Shown piece by piece: positions 1 to 6,602 of a stretch of 11,966 nucleotides of DNA. Both the position numbers and the translations under genes were made by a program. Below the pieces are notes generated by a model. That model did no database searches, was not told the DNA's origin, and worked only from the letters and a program-made list of their open reading frames with translations. The DNA is taken from NCBI GenBank assembly GCA_018676385.1, contig JABHEX010000265.1:1-11966 (forward strand), given 5' to 3'. The stretch is from Akkermansiaceae bacterium (GTDB taxonomy: Bacteria > Verrucomicrobiota > Verrucomicrobiia > Verrucomicrobiales > Akkermansiaceae). Position 1 is the stretch's first letter. Each line of letters begins with the position of its first letter.

Positions 1-117
1 GAAAAAGAAGCGGTCCTTGATGCCGACAAGTTCTTGAGTGAACACGTAGTTCAGTCCTATAATACTGCTACAGAAACTGCACAAGCAAACTCAAGCTCGG
101 AAGACGAGTGTAAGTAA
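1..117 (+). CDS. C-terminal end of an unidentified protein (5' end outside window)
   Basis: An open frame runs from the first base to a TAA at 115-117, giving 38 residues that end in a hydrophilic tail rich in Ser, Glu and Asp (ending SSSEDECK). The segment contains no recognisable motif. In many bacteria recR is preceded by dnaX and ybaB/ebfC, but this tail does not resemble the usual end of either, so I do not name it. It lies 31 nt before the next start codon on the same strand and may be cotranscribed with it. The gene call rests only on the open frame and its position. Confidence 0.5.
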   Translation, partial: EKEAVLDADKFLSEHVVQSYNTATETAQANSSSEDECK

Positions 118-148
118 ACCTACTGTGGGGTAGTTCTGCACACACCTC

Positions 149-766
149 ATGACATCTCAAAACCAGCGACAAATTCTATCTATGCCAGTAGGAAGATTGA
201 ACACGCCCGCCTTACTATATGGTAGTGTTGGGTTGTTGCTGTCTTATGCCCTACATTGGATCGGTATGTTCAAGCGTGCTGATGCGTTGCTGCTCGAGTC
301 GCTGTCTAAACCCTTGTTTCATGAAGGCGTGGCCGATCAGCCAACAATGCTCTCTGTAATCGTTGTAGCAGCAGTTTTTTGTTACGGCATAGCGTTTGCG
401 GTTCTAGATTCTCCCAGTGTGTGGCGCAGGGTGTTGCTGGGTTTTACCGCCATGATATTAACCGTTGCCATGGTGCCGACATTTGCGGTCTGGAATATTT
501 ATTTTTCGCCCTTTGTCCAACTGGTAGGTGTTTTCTGGAGCTGGTTCTGTGTGGTCATCTACACCCAGCATCATCGCATGCCGTGCGATTCTATTTACTC
601 AAAAATCGATATGTCGCAACCTGAAGCAGAGCTGATTCCACCACTTGACCAAGCGCCCGCAGAGCCGAATACTCTCACTAAAACAGACAGGGTATTAGAC
701 AAAACAGTAAAATTAGAGAAGGGGCTATCACTGAAGGACAAGCAAAAGCCTAAGTCCCAGCTGTGA
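149..766 (+). CDS. Hypothetical four-helix inner-membrane protein upstream of recR
   Basis: The 205-residue product is not recognised. Four hydrophobic stretches are visible at about residues 20-38, 67-86, 93-114 and 119-138, so it should be an integral inner-membrane protein. From about residue 150 to the end the chain is hydrophilic, with a Pro/Glu-rich part and then a Lys-rich tail, probably a soluble and flexible extension. There is no signal peptide with a cleavage site, no lipobox and no catalytic motif I can see. The ATG at 149 is the first possible start after an in-frame TAG at 131-133; a second ATG at 182 is an alternative. No good Shine-Dalgarno sequence precedes it. It ends 33 nt before recR on the same strand, so cotranscription is possible. 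Its place next to recR is where ybaB often sits, but it shows no similarity to YbaB. Confidence 0.75.
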   Translation: MTSQNQRQILSMPVGRLNTPALLYGSVGLLLSYALHWIGMFKRADALLLESLSKPLFHEGVADQPTMLSVIVVAAVFCYGIAFAVLDSPSVWRRVLLGFTAMILTVAMVPTFAVWNIYFSPFVQLVGVFWSWFCVVIYTQHHRMPCDSIYSKIDMSQPEAELIPPLDQAPAEPNTLTKTDRVLDKTVKLEKGLSLKDKQKPKSQL

Positions 767-799
767 TTTTGAGTAAAATCCACCAATCACCATATTAAA

Positions 800-1402
800 A
801 TGCCAAGAGCTGATTATCCAGAGCCAGTTGTGAATTTGATAGCCGAGTTGAAGCACATGCCCGGCATCGGTCCGCGCAGTGCAGAGCGTATTGCCGTCTG
901 GCTGTTGCAAAATGTAAAGGCTCAGCCTGCCGCGCTCGCCGAATCCTTGCTGGAAGCAGAAAAGACCGTCACCGCCTGTCCGATATGTGGATTTTTTGCA
1001 ACTGAGGCAGGCTGCACCGTCTGTGATGACACATCACGCGACGCCACTCAGCTCTGCGTCGTTGAGCAAGCTACCGATGTCCTGCCGCTCGAGCGCTCAG
1101 GCTCCTTCAAAGGCTATTACCATTGCCTCGGTGGTAAATTGTCGCCGCTGGATAATGTGACACCTGAAGATCTGCGCATTTCCCAGCTGCTGCGAAGATT
1201 AGAAAATGCTGAGCGAGAAATTGAAATCATTCTCGCGCTTGGGGCCGACGTCGAAGGCGAGGCGACCGCTAACTACATCGCCGAGGTTCTCGCGCCAAAA
1301 AATTTTCGCATCACACGCATTGCCCAAGGTCTCCCCGCCGGTGGTGGACTCGATCATGCTGATGAGCTGACTATTACCCGTGCTTTACAGGGGCGTCGCT
1401 AA
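800..1402 (+). CDS. recR: Recombination mediator protein RecR
   Basis: RecR works with RecO (and RecF) in the cytoplasm to load RecA onto SSB-coated single-stranded DNA during gap repair. The 200-residue length matches the family. The domains appear in the expected order: a helix-hairpin-helix with MPGIGPRSAERIA at residues 20-32; a four-cysteine zinc finger with C60, C63, C72 and C75; a Toprim domain starting near LCVVEQ at 84-89, with the conserved GKLSPLD and EGEATANYIAE segments; and the C-terminal GLPAGGGLDHADELT element typical of RecR. The ATG at 800 puts about 19 residues before the hairpin motif, as in the E. coli protein. No clear Shine-Dalgarno precedes it. It is the last plus-strand gene before the convergent transporter set. 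All key zinc ligands are present, so I expect it to be functional. Confidence 0.97.
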   Translation: MPRADYPEPVVNLIAELKHMPGIGPRSAERIAVWLLQNVKAQPAALAESLLEAEKTVTACPICGFFATEAGCTVCDDTSRDATQLCVVEQATDVLPLERSGSFKGYYHCLGGKLSPLDNVTPEDLRISQLLRRLENAEREIEIILALGADVEGEATANYIAEVLAPKNFRITRIAQGLPAGGGLDHADELTITRALQGRR

Positions 1403-1410
1403 ATATTTCT

Positions 1411-1467
1411 GATCAATAAAAACTTCTTTGTGATCATACTTGAGTATCTAATTCAGATCTTCTGATT
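1411..1467. terminator. Candidate transcription end between convergent recR and oppC
   Basis: The 100-nt AT-rich gap between the two converging genes contains three small inverted repeats: GATCA...TGATC (1411-1415 with 1431-1435, with internal AAA/TTT pairing), ATACTTGAGTAT (1436-1447) and TCAGA-TCT-TCTGA (1453-1465). None is GC-rich or followed by a clean T run, so this is not a textbook intrinsic terminator. The call rests on position between convergent genes plus weak palindromes. Confidence 0.25.
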
Positions 1468-1502
1468 TACTCATTAGCCATCGTCGCAAGCAGCTAACTT
1501 TT

Positions 1503-2507
1503 CTAGTCTTTACTTGCCTTCGGGTCTAAAGCATCGCGCAGACCATCTCCGAGAAAGTTCAAAGCGAATAGGGTGAGGGAAAAAACAATACTAGGCACGA
1601 TGAGTAGCCTCGCGTTGGTTTCCATGTATCGGGAGCCTTCTTGCAGGAGGATTCCCCATGAGCTGTTAGGCGATTGCACGCCGACCCCCAGATAGGAAAG
1701 GGTGGCTTCGGTAAGAATGAAACTTGGAACTGTTAATGTGGTGTAGACAATCATCGGGCCGATCATGTTTGGCAAGATGTGACGTGTCAGAATGGTTGAT
1801 TTTTTTAGCCCCAGTGACACAGCGGCTTCTACGAAATCCTGTTTTTTGATGTTCATTACCTGAGCCCGAGCCACGCGTGCCATCGTCAGCCATCCGAGCG
1901 CGCCGATGGCAATGAAGAGTGGAATTAGGTTAGCATATTTGTTGACGAAAACGCTCTCCCATTTCCAGTCATTAATGAGGAATTCGGACAGCTCTTTCAT
2001 GTGTTCTGATATGAGCAGTGAAAAAAGAATGACGAGGACAAGGAACGGTAGACCGTAGAGGATATCGACAATCCGCATCATCAGAGAGTCTGTTCGTTCG
2101 CTTGAGTATCCGGCAATAGCGCCGTAAGCGACGCCGACTATGACGGAGATTGTCGTGGCGACGAGCCCCACAAGCAGGGAAATCTGACCGCCGTATAGCA
2201 GGCGTGAAAACAGATCTCTTCCCGATTGATCAGTGCCAAGCCAGTGATGGCCACTGGGTGGCGCAAATGTATTATTCAGGTTCTGGTAATTGGGGTTTTT
2301 AAACCAGTGCTCGGCTGCTCGTATGGCTGGGTCTTCTGGAGCGTTGAAATTACCAATGGCTGGCAAGATGAAGCAAAGCAGAAAAATAAGTGCTAGCACA
2401 GCCATGCTGATCACAGCCATATGGTTTTTTTTCAGGCGCAGCCAAGCGTCTGACCATAGTGATTGGCCTTTGATGACATCTTTTGCGGCATTTTTTTCAG
2501 TGGGCAT
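1503..2507 (-). CDS. oppC: OppC-like peptide ABC transporter permease
   Basis: This is one of the two inner-membrane channel subunits of an oligopeptide importer. The 334-residue chain begins with a cytosolic OppC_N-type segment (LWSDAWLRLKKNHMA, residues 17-31) and a first helix at about 31-49. The hallmark HWLGTDQSGRDLFSRLLYGG lies at 88-107. The EAA loop that docks on the ATPase is at 227-247 (EAAVSLGLKK...RHILPN), followed by the family motif ATLSYLGVG and the typical ending GDGLRDALDPK. Compared with E. coli OppC it has about 30 extra residues, part of them a polar stretch at roughly 168-193 before a later helix. The start codon lies 27 nt after the stop of the OppB-like gene and has no clear Shine-Dalgarno, so translation may depend on upstream translation. 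It is the last gene of the minus-strand set; no ATPase gene follows. Confidence 0.95.
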   Translation of the reverse strand: MPTEKNAAKDVIKGQSLWSDAWLRLKKNHMAVISMAVLALIFLLCFILPAIGNFNAPEDPAIRAAEHWFKNPNYQNLNNTFAPPSGHHWLGTDQSGRDLFSRLLYGGQISLLVGLVATTISVIVGVAYGAIAGYSSERTDSLMMRIVDILYGLPFLVLVILFSLLISEHMKELSEFLINDWKWESVFVNKYANLIPLFIAIGALGWLTMARVARAQVMNIKKQDFVEAAVSLGLKKSTILTRHILPNMIGPMIVYTTLTVPSFILTEATLSYLGVGVQSPNSSWGILLQEGSRYMETNARLLIVPSIVFSLTLFALNFLGDGLRDALDPKASKD

Positions 2508-2534
2508 GATTTTAAAAATTTGGATGGTAGATGA

Positions 2535-3449
2535 TTAGGCCTCACGCAAACGAGGGTTGAGTAAGACGAGGGCGATGTCCGCAGCGAGATTTGCTAACAC
2601 GATCAAAGTACCGAAGAGCAGCACGACTCCTTGGAGCAGAAAGTAATCACGGTCTTTTGTAGCGGTGACGAAATGCTGCCCCATGCCCGGGATCTGAAAG
2701 ATAGTTTCAACGACGAAAGATCCCGTCAGTAGCATGGCGAAGGCTGGGCCGACGTAGGCGACGGCAGGTATTATACCGCCACGTATAGCATGCTTAAAAA
2801 TGAGATTGAACTGGCTTACTCCTTTGGCTTTGGCGGTTCGGATGTAGTCTTGATTAATTACCTCAAGCATACCGCCACGTGTAATCCGTGCGATATAGGC
2901 GCCGGTCATCGCTCCAAGGGTAATAGACGGTAAAATCCAATCAAAGGGATCGCCCCAACCAGCTACTTTGAGGAGGGGGACATTCATTGCTACATAGCTC
3001 GCAAGCAGCGGTCCGATTACAAACGATGGAATACTAATACCAATCATCGCAATGACCATGGTGCCATAGTCGATCAAAGAGTTTTTCTTTAGTGCTGCAA
3101 TCACACCTGCCGGAATGCCAATGCAGATAGCTACGATCATACTGCAAATGCCGAGTATCAGAGAGGCTGGGAATGAGTGTTTGATAATTGTGCTTACTTT
3201 CTGCTCGCGGGTTGGGGAGTCCCCCATGTCACCTTGTGTAAGCTTGGTTAGATAGACACCAAACTGGATGGGTATGGGCTTATCCAAGCTGAAGTTCTCG
3301 CGGTTCTTCTCGATGATATGAGCAGCATGTGACTTTTCTCCCGTGAAAGGATCACCTGGCATCAAGCGAATGAGGACAAAGGTGATCGCTAGCAGACAAA
3401 ATATGACGAGTATGCCTTGGGTGAGGCGGCTGATGATAATACGTAGCAT
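2535..3449 (-). CDS. oppB: OppB-like peptide ABC transporter permease
   Basis: This is the second channel subunit of the minus-strand importer, pairing with the OppC-like permease in the inner membrane. At 304 residues it is the normal family length. It opens with the OppB signature (MLRIIISRLTQGI, a first helix, then RLMPGDPF at 28-35). The EAA loop is at 204-228 (RTAKAKGVSQFNLIFKHAIRGG). It ends with the strongly conserved AYVGPAFAMLLTGSFVVETIF, IPGMGQ, RDY and NPRLRE segments. The ATG has no recognisable Shine-Dalgarno and starts 30 nt after the OppA-like gene ends, so the A-B-C order and spacing indicate a single transcript. Nothing is missing compared with E. coli OppB, which argues for a working permease. 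Confidence 0.96.
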   Translation of the reverse strand: MLRIIISRLTQGILVIFCLLAITFVLIRLMPGDPFTGEKSHAAHIIEKNRENFSLDKPIPIQFGVYLTKLTQGDMGDSPTREQKVSTIIKHSFPASLILGICSMIVAICIGIPAGVIAALKKNSLIDYGTMVIAMIGISIPSFVIGPLLASYVAMNVPLLKVAGWGDPFDWILPSITLGAMTGAYIARITRGGMLEVINQDYIRTAKAKGVSQFNLIFKHAIRGGIIPAVAYVGPAFAMLLTGSFVVETIFQIPGMGQHFVTATKDRDYFLLQGVVLLFGTLIVLANLAADIALVLLNPRLREA

Positions 3450-3479
3450 GGTAAAGTAGAATGATATGTGAAGTGTGGC

Positions 3480-5084
3480 CTACTTCTTCAAATCGATAAA
3501 TTTATAGGGCTGATTTCTGAGTGGCAGCGGGTGCCAGTTTTTCACAGAGTCATGAAGTAAGTAGACGCTGGTGTGCCAGTAGATTGGGACAATGGGGTGC
3601 TCGTTTAAAAAGAGTGTCTCGGCTTGGCGCAGCAGTCGTATTCGTTCTGCAGGGTCAGTAGCCAGCTCAGCTTTACCCAGCAGCTTTTCATACTCTTCGC
3701 TATGCCATCCGGTGCGATTGTTTCCGTCACCTTTTTTCCACATGTCGAGGAAGGTCGTGGGATCTGGGTAATCGCCAATCCATCCTCCTGTCGTCATTTC
3801 GTATCCTAGTTTTGACATCATGTCTTGGTAGCTTTTCCACTCGCGTTGCTCGATGCTGACTTCCACAGGCAGGATTTTCTGCCACATGTCTTGAAATGCT
3901 TCGGCGTAGGTTTTGGCGCCGTCTCGATCAGTCGTCAATAGAGTGAACTTGAGTTTATTACTATCTGAGTAGCCTGCTTCTTCTATCAGTTGGCTTGCCT
4001 GCTCAGCATTGTGTTTGGCGATACCTGCTGTCTTATACTCACCCATGGGCGAGACAATCCCCTGAGCGGGCTCCTCACCGCCTTTGGTTACTTTATCGAT
4101 AATTAATTGTCGGTCGATGGCGAGGGAGAGAGCTTTTCTAACACGGACATCTTTGAATTTTTCCAGAGTCATGTTGAAGCGTATGAAATCACAACCGAGA
4201 TACACCTCCTGCCGGAATTCTTCGGGATAGCGCTCTCTGCAGTAACCGATCATTTCAGGAGCTAGACGCTCGGTGACGTGCATCTGGTCGTTAAAAAACA
4301 TGCGAGCCTCAGTGTATTTGTTGCCAATGGGCAGGTAGCGGATGGCGTTGAGTTTTACTGTATCCGCATCCCAGTAATGAGGGTTTCTAATCACTTCGAT
4401 ACGATCATTGAACTTCCAGGTCTCGAGTTTGAACGGGCCGTTGGAGACCATGCTTTCTGGTGCTGTCCAATAGGTGTTTCGTTCTGTCATTGTCCCATGA
4501 GCTAGTACCGTATGCTTTGGGACAGGATACCAAGTGTAGTGTTTGGTGAGATGTGGAAGAAATGGGATAGGGGCACGCAGAAAAATCTTGAGCGTGTGGT
4601 CATCAATCGCTTTCACACCTACTTCGGAAAAGTCCTTGAGTTCGCCTTTGTTGAATTTTTCCCCGTTCTTGATGTAGTAAAGCATGGAGGAATATTTAGC
4701 AGCGAAGTCCGGGCTGAGGATGCGTTCGTAGGCAAATAAAAAGTCAGCTGTGGTTACGGGCATGCCGTCCGACCACTTGCCATTTTTCTGCAAATGAAAT
4801 GTCCACTCGGTAAAATCTTCGTTGGCATCCCAACGGGCTGCGGCGCCGGGCATTGAGCCGCCACTGTCTGATGGATGCTGGACACATAGCCCCTCAAAAA
4901 GAGAGGTGATAATGTTGCTCTCAATTACCCCGGTGACGATTTGTGGATCGAGGCCGGCGGGTTCGTTGGAGTTCCCTACAATCAGGATTTTTTTCTCAGT
5001 GTATTTGTCAATCGGTGATTCCTTGTCGCACGATGACAAAAAAGGCATTAACAACGCTGGAGACAGAATGAAGGCTAGACGCAT
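3480..5084 (-). CDS. oppA: OppA-like peptide-binding lipoprotein (SBP family 5)
   Basis: This is the substrate-capturing protein of the minus-strand importer. The 534-residue chain starts with a lipoprotein signal peptide ending in a lipobox, LSSC at residues 16-19, so it should be lipid-anchored and face the periplasm. Family-5 features follow: GLDPQ near the mature N-terminus, WTFHLQKNGKWSDG with TADF, the OppA-type stretch SNGPFKLETWKFNDRIEVIRNPHYWD, and DVRVRKALSLAIDR in the second lobe. The overall pattern resembles E. coli OppA more than DppA or NikA, so oligopeptides are the likeliest ligands, but the sequence does not fix specificity. The ATG at 5084 gives a proper signal peptide. It is the first gene of its set, with a candidate promoter upstream at 5134-5162 and no clear Shine-Dalgarno. 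Confidence 0.95.
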   Translation of the reverse strand: MRLAFILSPALLMPFLSSCDKESPIDKYTEKKILIVGNSNEPAGLDPQIVTGVIESNIITSLFEGLCVQHPSDSGGSMPGAAARWDANEDFTEWTFHLQKNGKWSDGMPVTTADFLFAYERILSPDFAAKYSSMLYYIKNGEKFNKGELKDFSEVGVKAIDDHTLKIFLRAPIPFLPHLTKHYTWYPVPKHTVLAHGTMTERNTYWTAPESMVSNGPFKLETWKFNDRIEVIRNPHYWDADTVKLNAIRYLPIGNKYTEARMFFNDQMHVTERLAPEMIGYCRERYPEEFRQEVYLGCDFIRFNMTLEKFKDVRVRKALSLAIDRQLIIDKVTKGGEEPAQGIVSPMGEYKTAGIAKHNAEQASQLIEEAGYSDSNKLKFTLLTTDRDGAKTYAEAFQDMWQKILPVEVSIEQREWKSYQDMMSKLGYEMTTGGWIGDYPDPTTFLDMWKKGDGNNRTGWHSEEYEKLLGKAELATDPAERIRLLRQAETLFLNEHPIVPIYWHTSVYLLHDSVKNWHPLPLRNQPYKFIDLKK

Positions 5085-5133
5085 GGCACACCGAAACTGG
5101 CTAATTCACAGAGAATGTGGAGCATTTTTTTTG

Positions 5134-5162
5134 CTTATATGGGTGAAAATATGAAAACCCAA
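5134..5162 (-). promoter_or_regulatory. Candidate sigma-70-type promoter for oppABC
   Basis: On the minus strand, TTGGGT (5162-5157) and TATAAG (5139-5134) are separated by 17 nt. The -10 matches five of six consensus bases and the -35 matches three. The predicted start of transcription would lie about 40-45 nt before the oppA ATG. An eight-base T run (plus strand, 5125-5132) follows just downstream. No operator-like palindrome is evident. Confidence 0.4.
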
Positions 5163-5187
5163 ACACGGGCTTGCGTCGCTGCGATCC

Positions 5188-5217
5188 GTGACCTACATAG
5201 TCCATGGCCCTCACAAT
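5188..5217 (+). promoter_or_regulatory. Weak candidate promoter for the Yej-type operon
   Basis: GTGACC (5188-5193) and CACAAT (5212-5217) are spaced by 18 nt, each matching four of six sigma-70 consensus bases. It would start transcription about 20 nt before the ATG at 5242. A second weak possibility is TTGCGT (5171) with the region around TACATA (5194-5199). Neither is strong; the choice is inference from position in the divergent spacer. Confidence 0.22.
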
Positions 5218-5241
5218 GCACGAGGGTTGTTTCTTTTTCCC

Positions 5242-6585
5242 ATGAAGGCATATTTCATCAGACGATTTCTGCTTGTCCCGATCACTTTGCTCGGGGTCAC
5301 GCTGATCGTTTTCACGCTGACCCGATTCATGCCTGGTAGTCCGATCGAGCGTGCGATGCAGCGTGCCACCCAGAGTGATGAGAATAGTAACTCATCAGCC
5401 GGCAACCAAGGTGGTGGCGGACTTAGTGACGAAGATCTCGAAGAACTTGAGGAGGAATACGGTTACGATAAACCGATTCCAGTGGCTTACCTTCAGTGGC
5501 TGGGTTTCTGGCCGCGTGAGCGCCGCATTAGTAAGGAGGAGATCCGTGTGCGGCAGGAGGATGTCATAGGTGACAAACTCATCACAGATCCTGAAAATGA
5601 GACCTTGGTTGTGCTCAAGGGTAGTGGGCGCAGGGTGTTGGTGAACAAAGAGAGTCCAGAGGATGCCCGTTTTGTGGATGACGGGGACAAGGTCTCAGAT
5701 GCCGGTTGGAGTGTCCGTGTTGAGTCGCCTGATGATCGTGCGGATCGCTGGGCACGGCGCAACGAGCGTCCCAAGGAGGAGGCTACACCTAAACCATACC
5801 GGGCTGTCGTTTATAAAGAAAGATTCTCAGGTTTAATCCATGGAGATCTTGGGCAATCCTCAACCTACGGAGACAAGGTCTCAGATATGATTTTGGCACG
5901 AGTGCCCATTGCTGTCTATTTTGGGCTATTGTCTACGATCATTATATATTCGATTTGTATTCCGTTAGGAATTCTCAAAGCGATCAAACACCGCACATTC
6001 ATTGATAATGCCAGCTCGGTGCTGGTGTTTGTGGGATACTCTATCCCTGGGTTCGCACTGGGTGCGCTTCTCATTGTCTACTTTGGTGCACGCCTTGGCT
6101 GGTTCCCTTTATTTGGGCTGACAAGTCCGGGTGCTGAAGAGCTGGCAACTTGGGAACAAATCAAAGATCTTGGGCATCACACCGTGCTGCCACTGCTTTG
6201 CTATGTCGTTGGGGGGTTCGCCTACACCACGATGATGATGAAAAACAACCTGATGGATAACCTTGCTGCCGACTACGTACGCACCGCCGTATCGAAGGGC
6301 GTGAGTTTTCGCTCTGCTGTATTTAAGCATGCATTTAGGAATTCGTTCATCCCGATCGCAACCAGTCTGGGTGGGCTGATTACCATTTTTGTTGGTGGCA
6401 GTATGCTGATCGAGACGGTGTTTGATATTCAGGGTTTCGGGCTCCTTCAGTTTCAAGCGATCATGGATCGCGACAACTACGTCATCATGGGCACACTGAC
6501 AATCGCTGCTTTCCTTATGCTTATAGGAAATATTATCTCGGATATCATCGTGGCGATGATCGATCCACGTATCAAATTTAACTAG
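5242..6585 (+). CDS. yejB: YejB-like peptide ABC transporter permease with an extra ~107-residue segment
   Basis: This is one inner-membrane channel subunit of a YejABEF-type importer. The start chosen is the ATG at 5242 (MKAYFIRRF), which aligns with the N-terminus of E. coli YejB; a GTG at 5188 would add 18 residues unlike the family. Family landmarks are FMPGSP at 29-34, a YejB-like glycine-rich linker with YGYDKPI at 73-79, GDLGQSSTYGDKVSDMI from 201, an EAA loop at 347-371 (RTAVSKGVSFRSAVFKHAFRN), GSMLIETVFDIQGFGLL, and the end DPRIKF. The product is 447 residues against about 364 in E. coli. The surplus sits between YGYDKPI...WLG and GDLG (about residues 89-195). It is charged, probably beta-rich and probably periplasmic, with no domain I recognise. 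The gene ends 17 nt before the next one. Confidence 0.93.
   Translation: MKAYFIRRFLLVPITLLGVTLIVFTLTRFMPGSPIERAMQRATQSDENSNSSAGNQGGGGLSDEDLEELEEEYGYDKPIPVAYLQWLGFWPRERRISKEEIRVRQEDVIGDKLITDPENETLVVLKGSGRRVLVNKESPEDARFVDDGDKVSDAGWSVRVESPDDRADRWARRNERPKEEATPKPYRAVVYKERFSGLIHGDLGQSSTYGDKVSDMILARVPIAVYFGLLSTIIIYSICIPLGILKAIKHRTFIDNASSVLVFVGYSIPGFALGALLIVYFGARLGWFPLFGLTSPGAEELATWEQIKDLGHHTVLPLLCYVVGGFAYTTMMMKNNLMDNLAADYVRTAVSKGVSFRSAVFKHAFRNSFIPIATSLGGLITIFVGGSMLIETVFDIQGFGLLQFQAIMDRDNYVIMGTLTIAAFLMLIGNIISDIIVAMIDPRIKFN
5681..5886 (+). repeat. In-frame 20-bp direct repeat inside the YejB-like gene
   Basis: The segments 5681-5700 and 5867-5886 are identical in 19 of 20 bases (core GACAAGGTCTCAGAT, 15 exact). 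The copies are 186 bp apart, a multiple of three, and both are read in the same frame as GDKVSD (residues 148-153 and 210-215). The second copy is at the normal family position before the second helix; the first lies in the extra segment. Recombination between them would remove 62 codons without a frameshift. Confidence 0.85.
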
Positions 6586-6602
6586 GGTTCAATCGCAGAA
6601 TT

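Noticed and set aside
1403..1502. Possible small RNA or tRNA in the recR-oppC gap
   Set aside because: The gap is AT-rich with only short palindromes; no cloverleaf, T-loop sequence or promoter is visible.
4822..5154. 110-residue plus-strand open frame over the start of the OppA-like gene
   Set aside because: It covers the signal peptide and N-terminal lobe of a clear lipoprotein on the other strand, and has no recognisable features.
5188..5241. Upstream GTG start adding 18 residues to the YejB-like permease
   Set aside because: The added residues (TYIVHGPHNARGLFLFP) do not resemble the family, while MKAYFIRRF at 5242 aligns with YejB N-termini. A candidate promoter also overlaps the extension.
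5115..5339. 74-residue open frame across the divergent spacer
   Set aside because: It runs out of frame into the YejB-like gene, has no family features and no ribosome binding site.
5842..6175. Repeated AGATCTTGGGCA in the YejB-like gene (near 5845 and 6164)
   Set aside because: Only 12 bases match and they sit in unrelated protein contexts; chance is adequate.
6109..6456. 115-residue antisense open frame in the YejB-like gene
   Set aside because: It lies opposite the conserved EAA region; its composition looks like a shadow of the coding strand.
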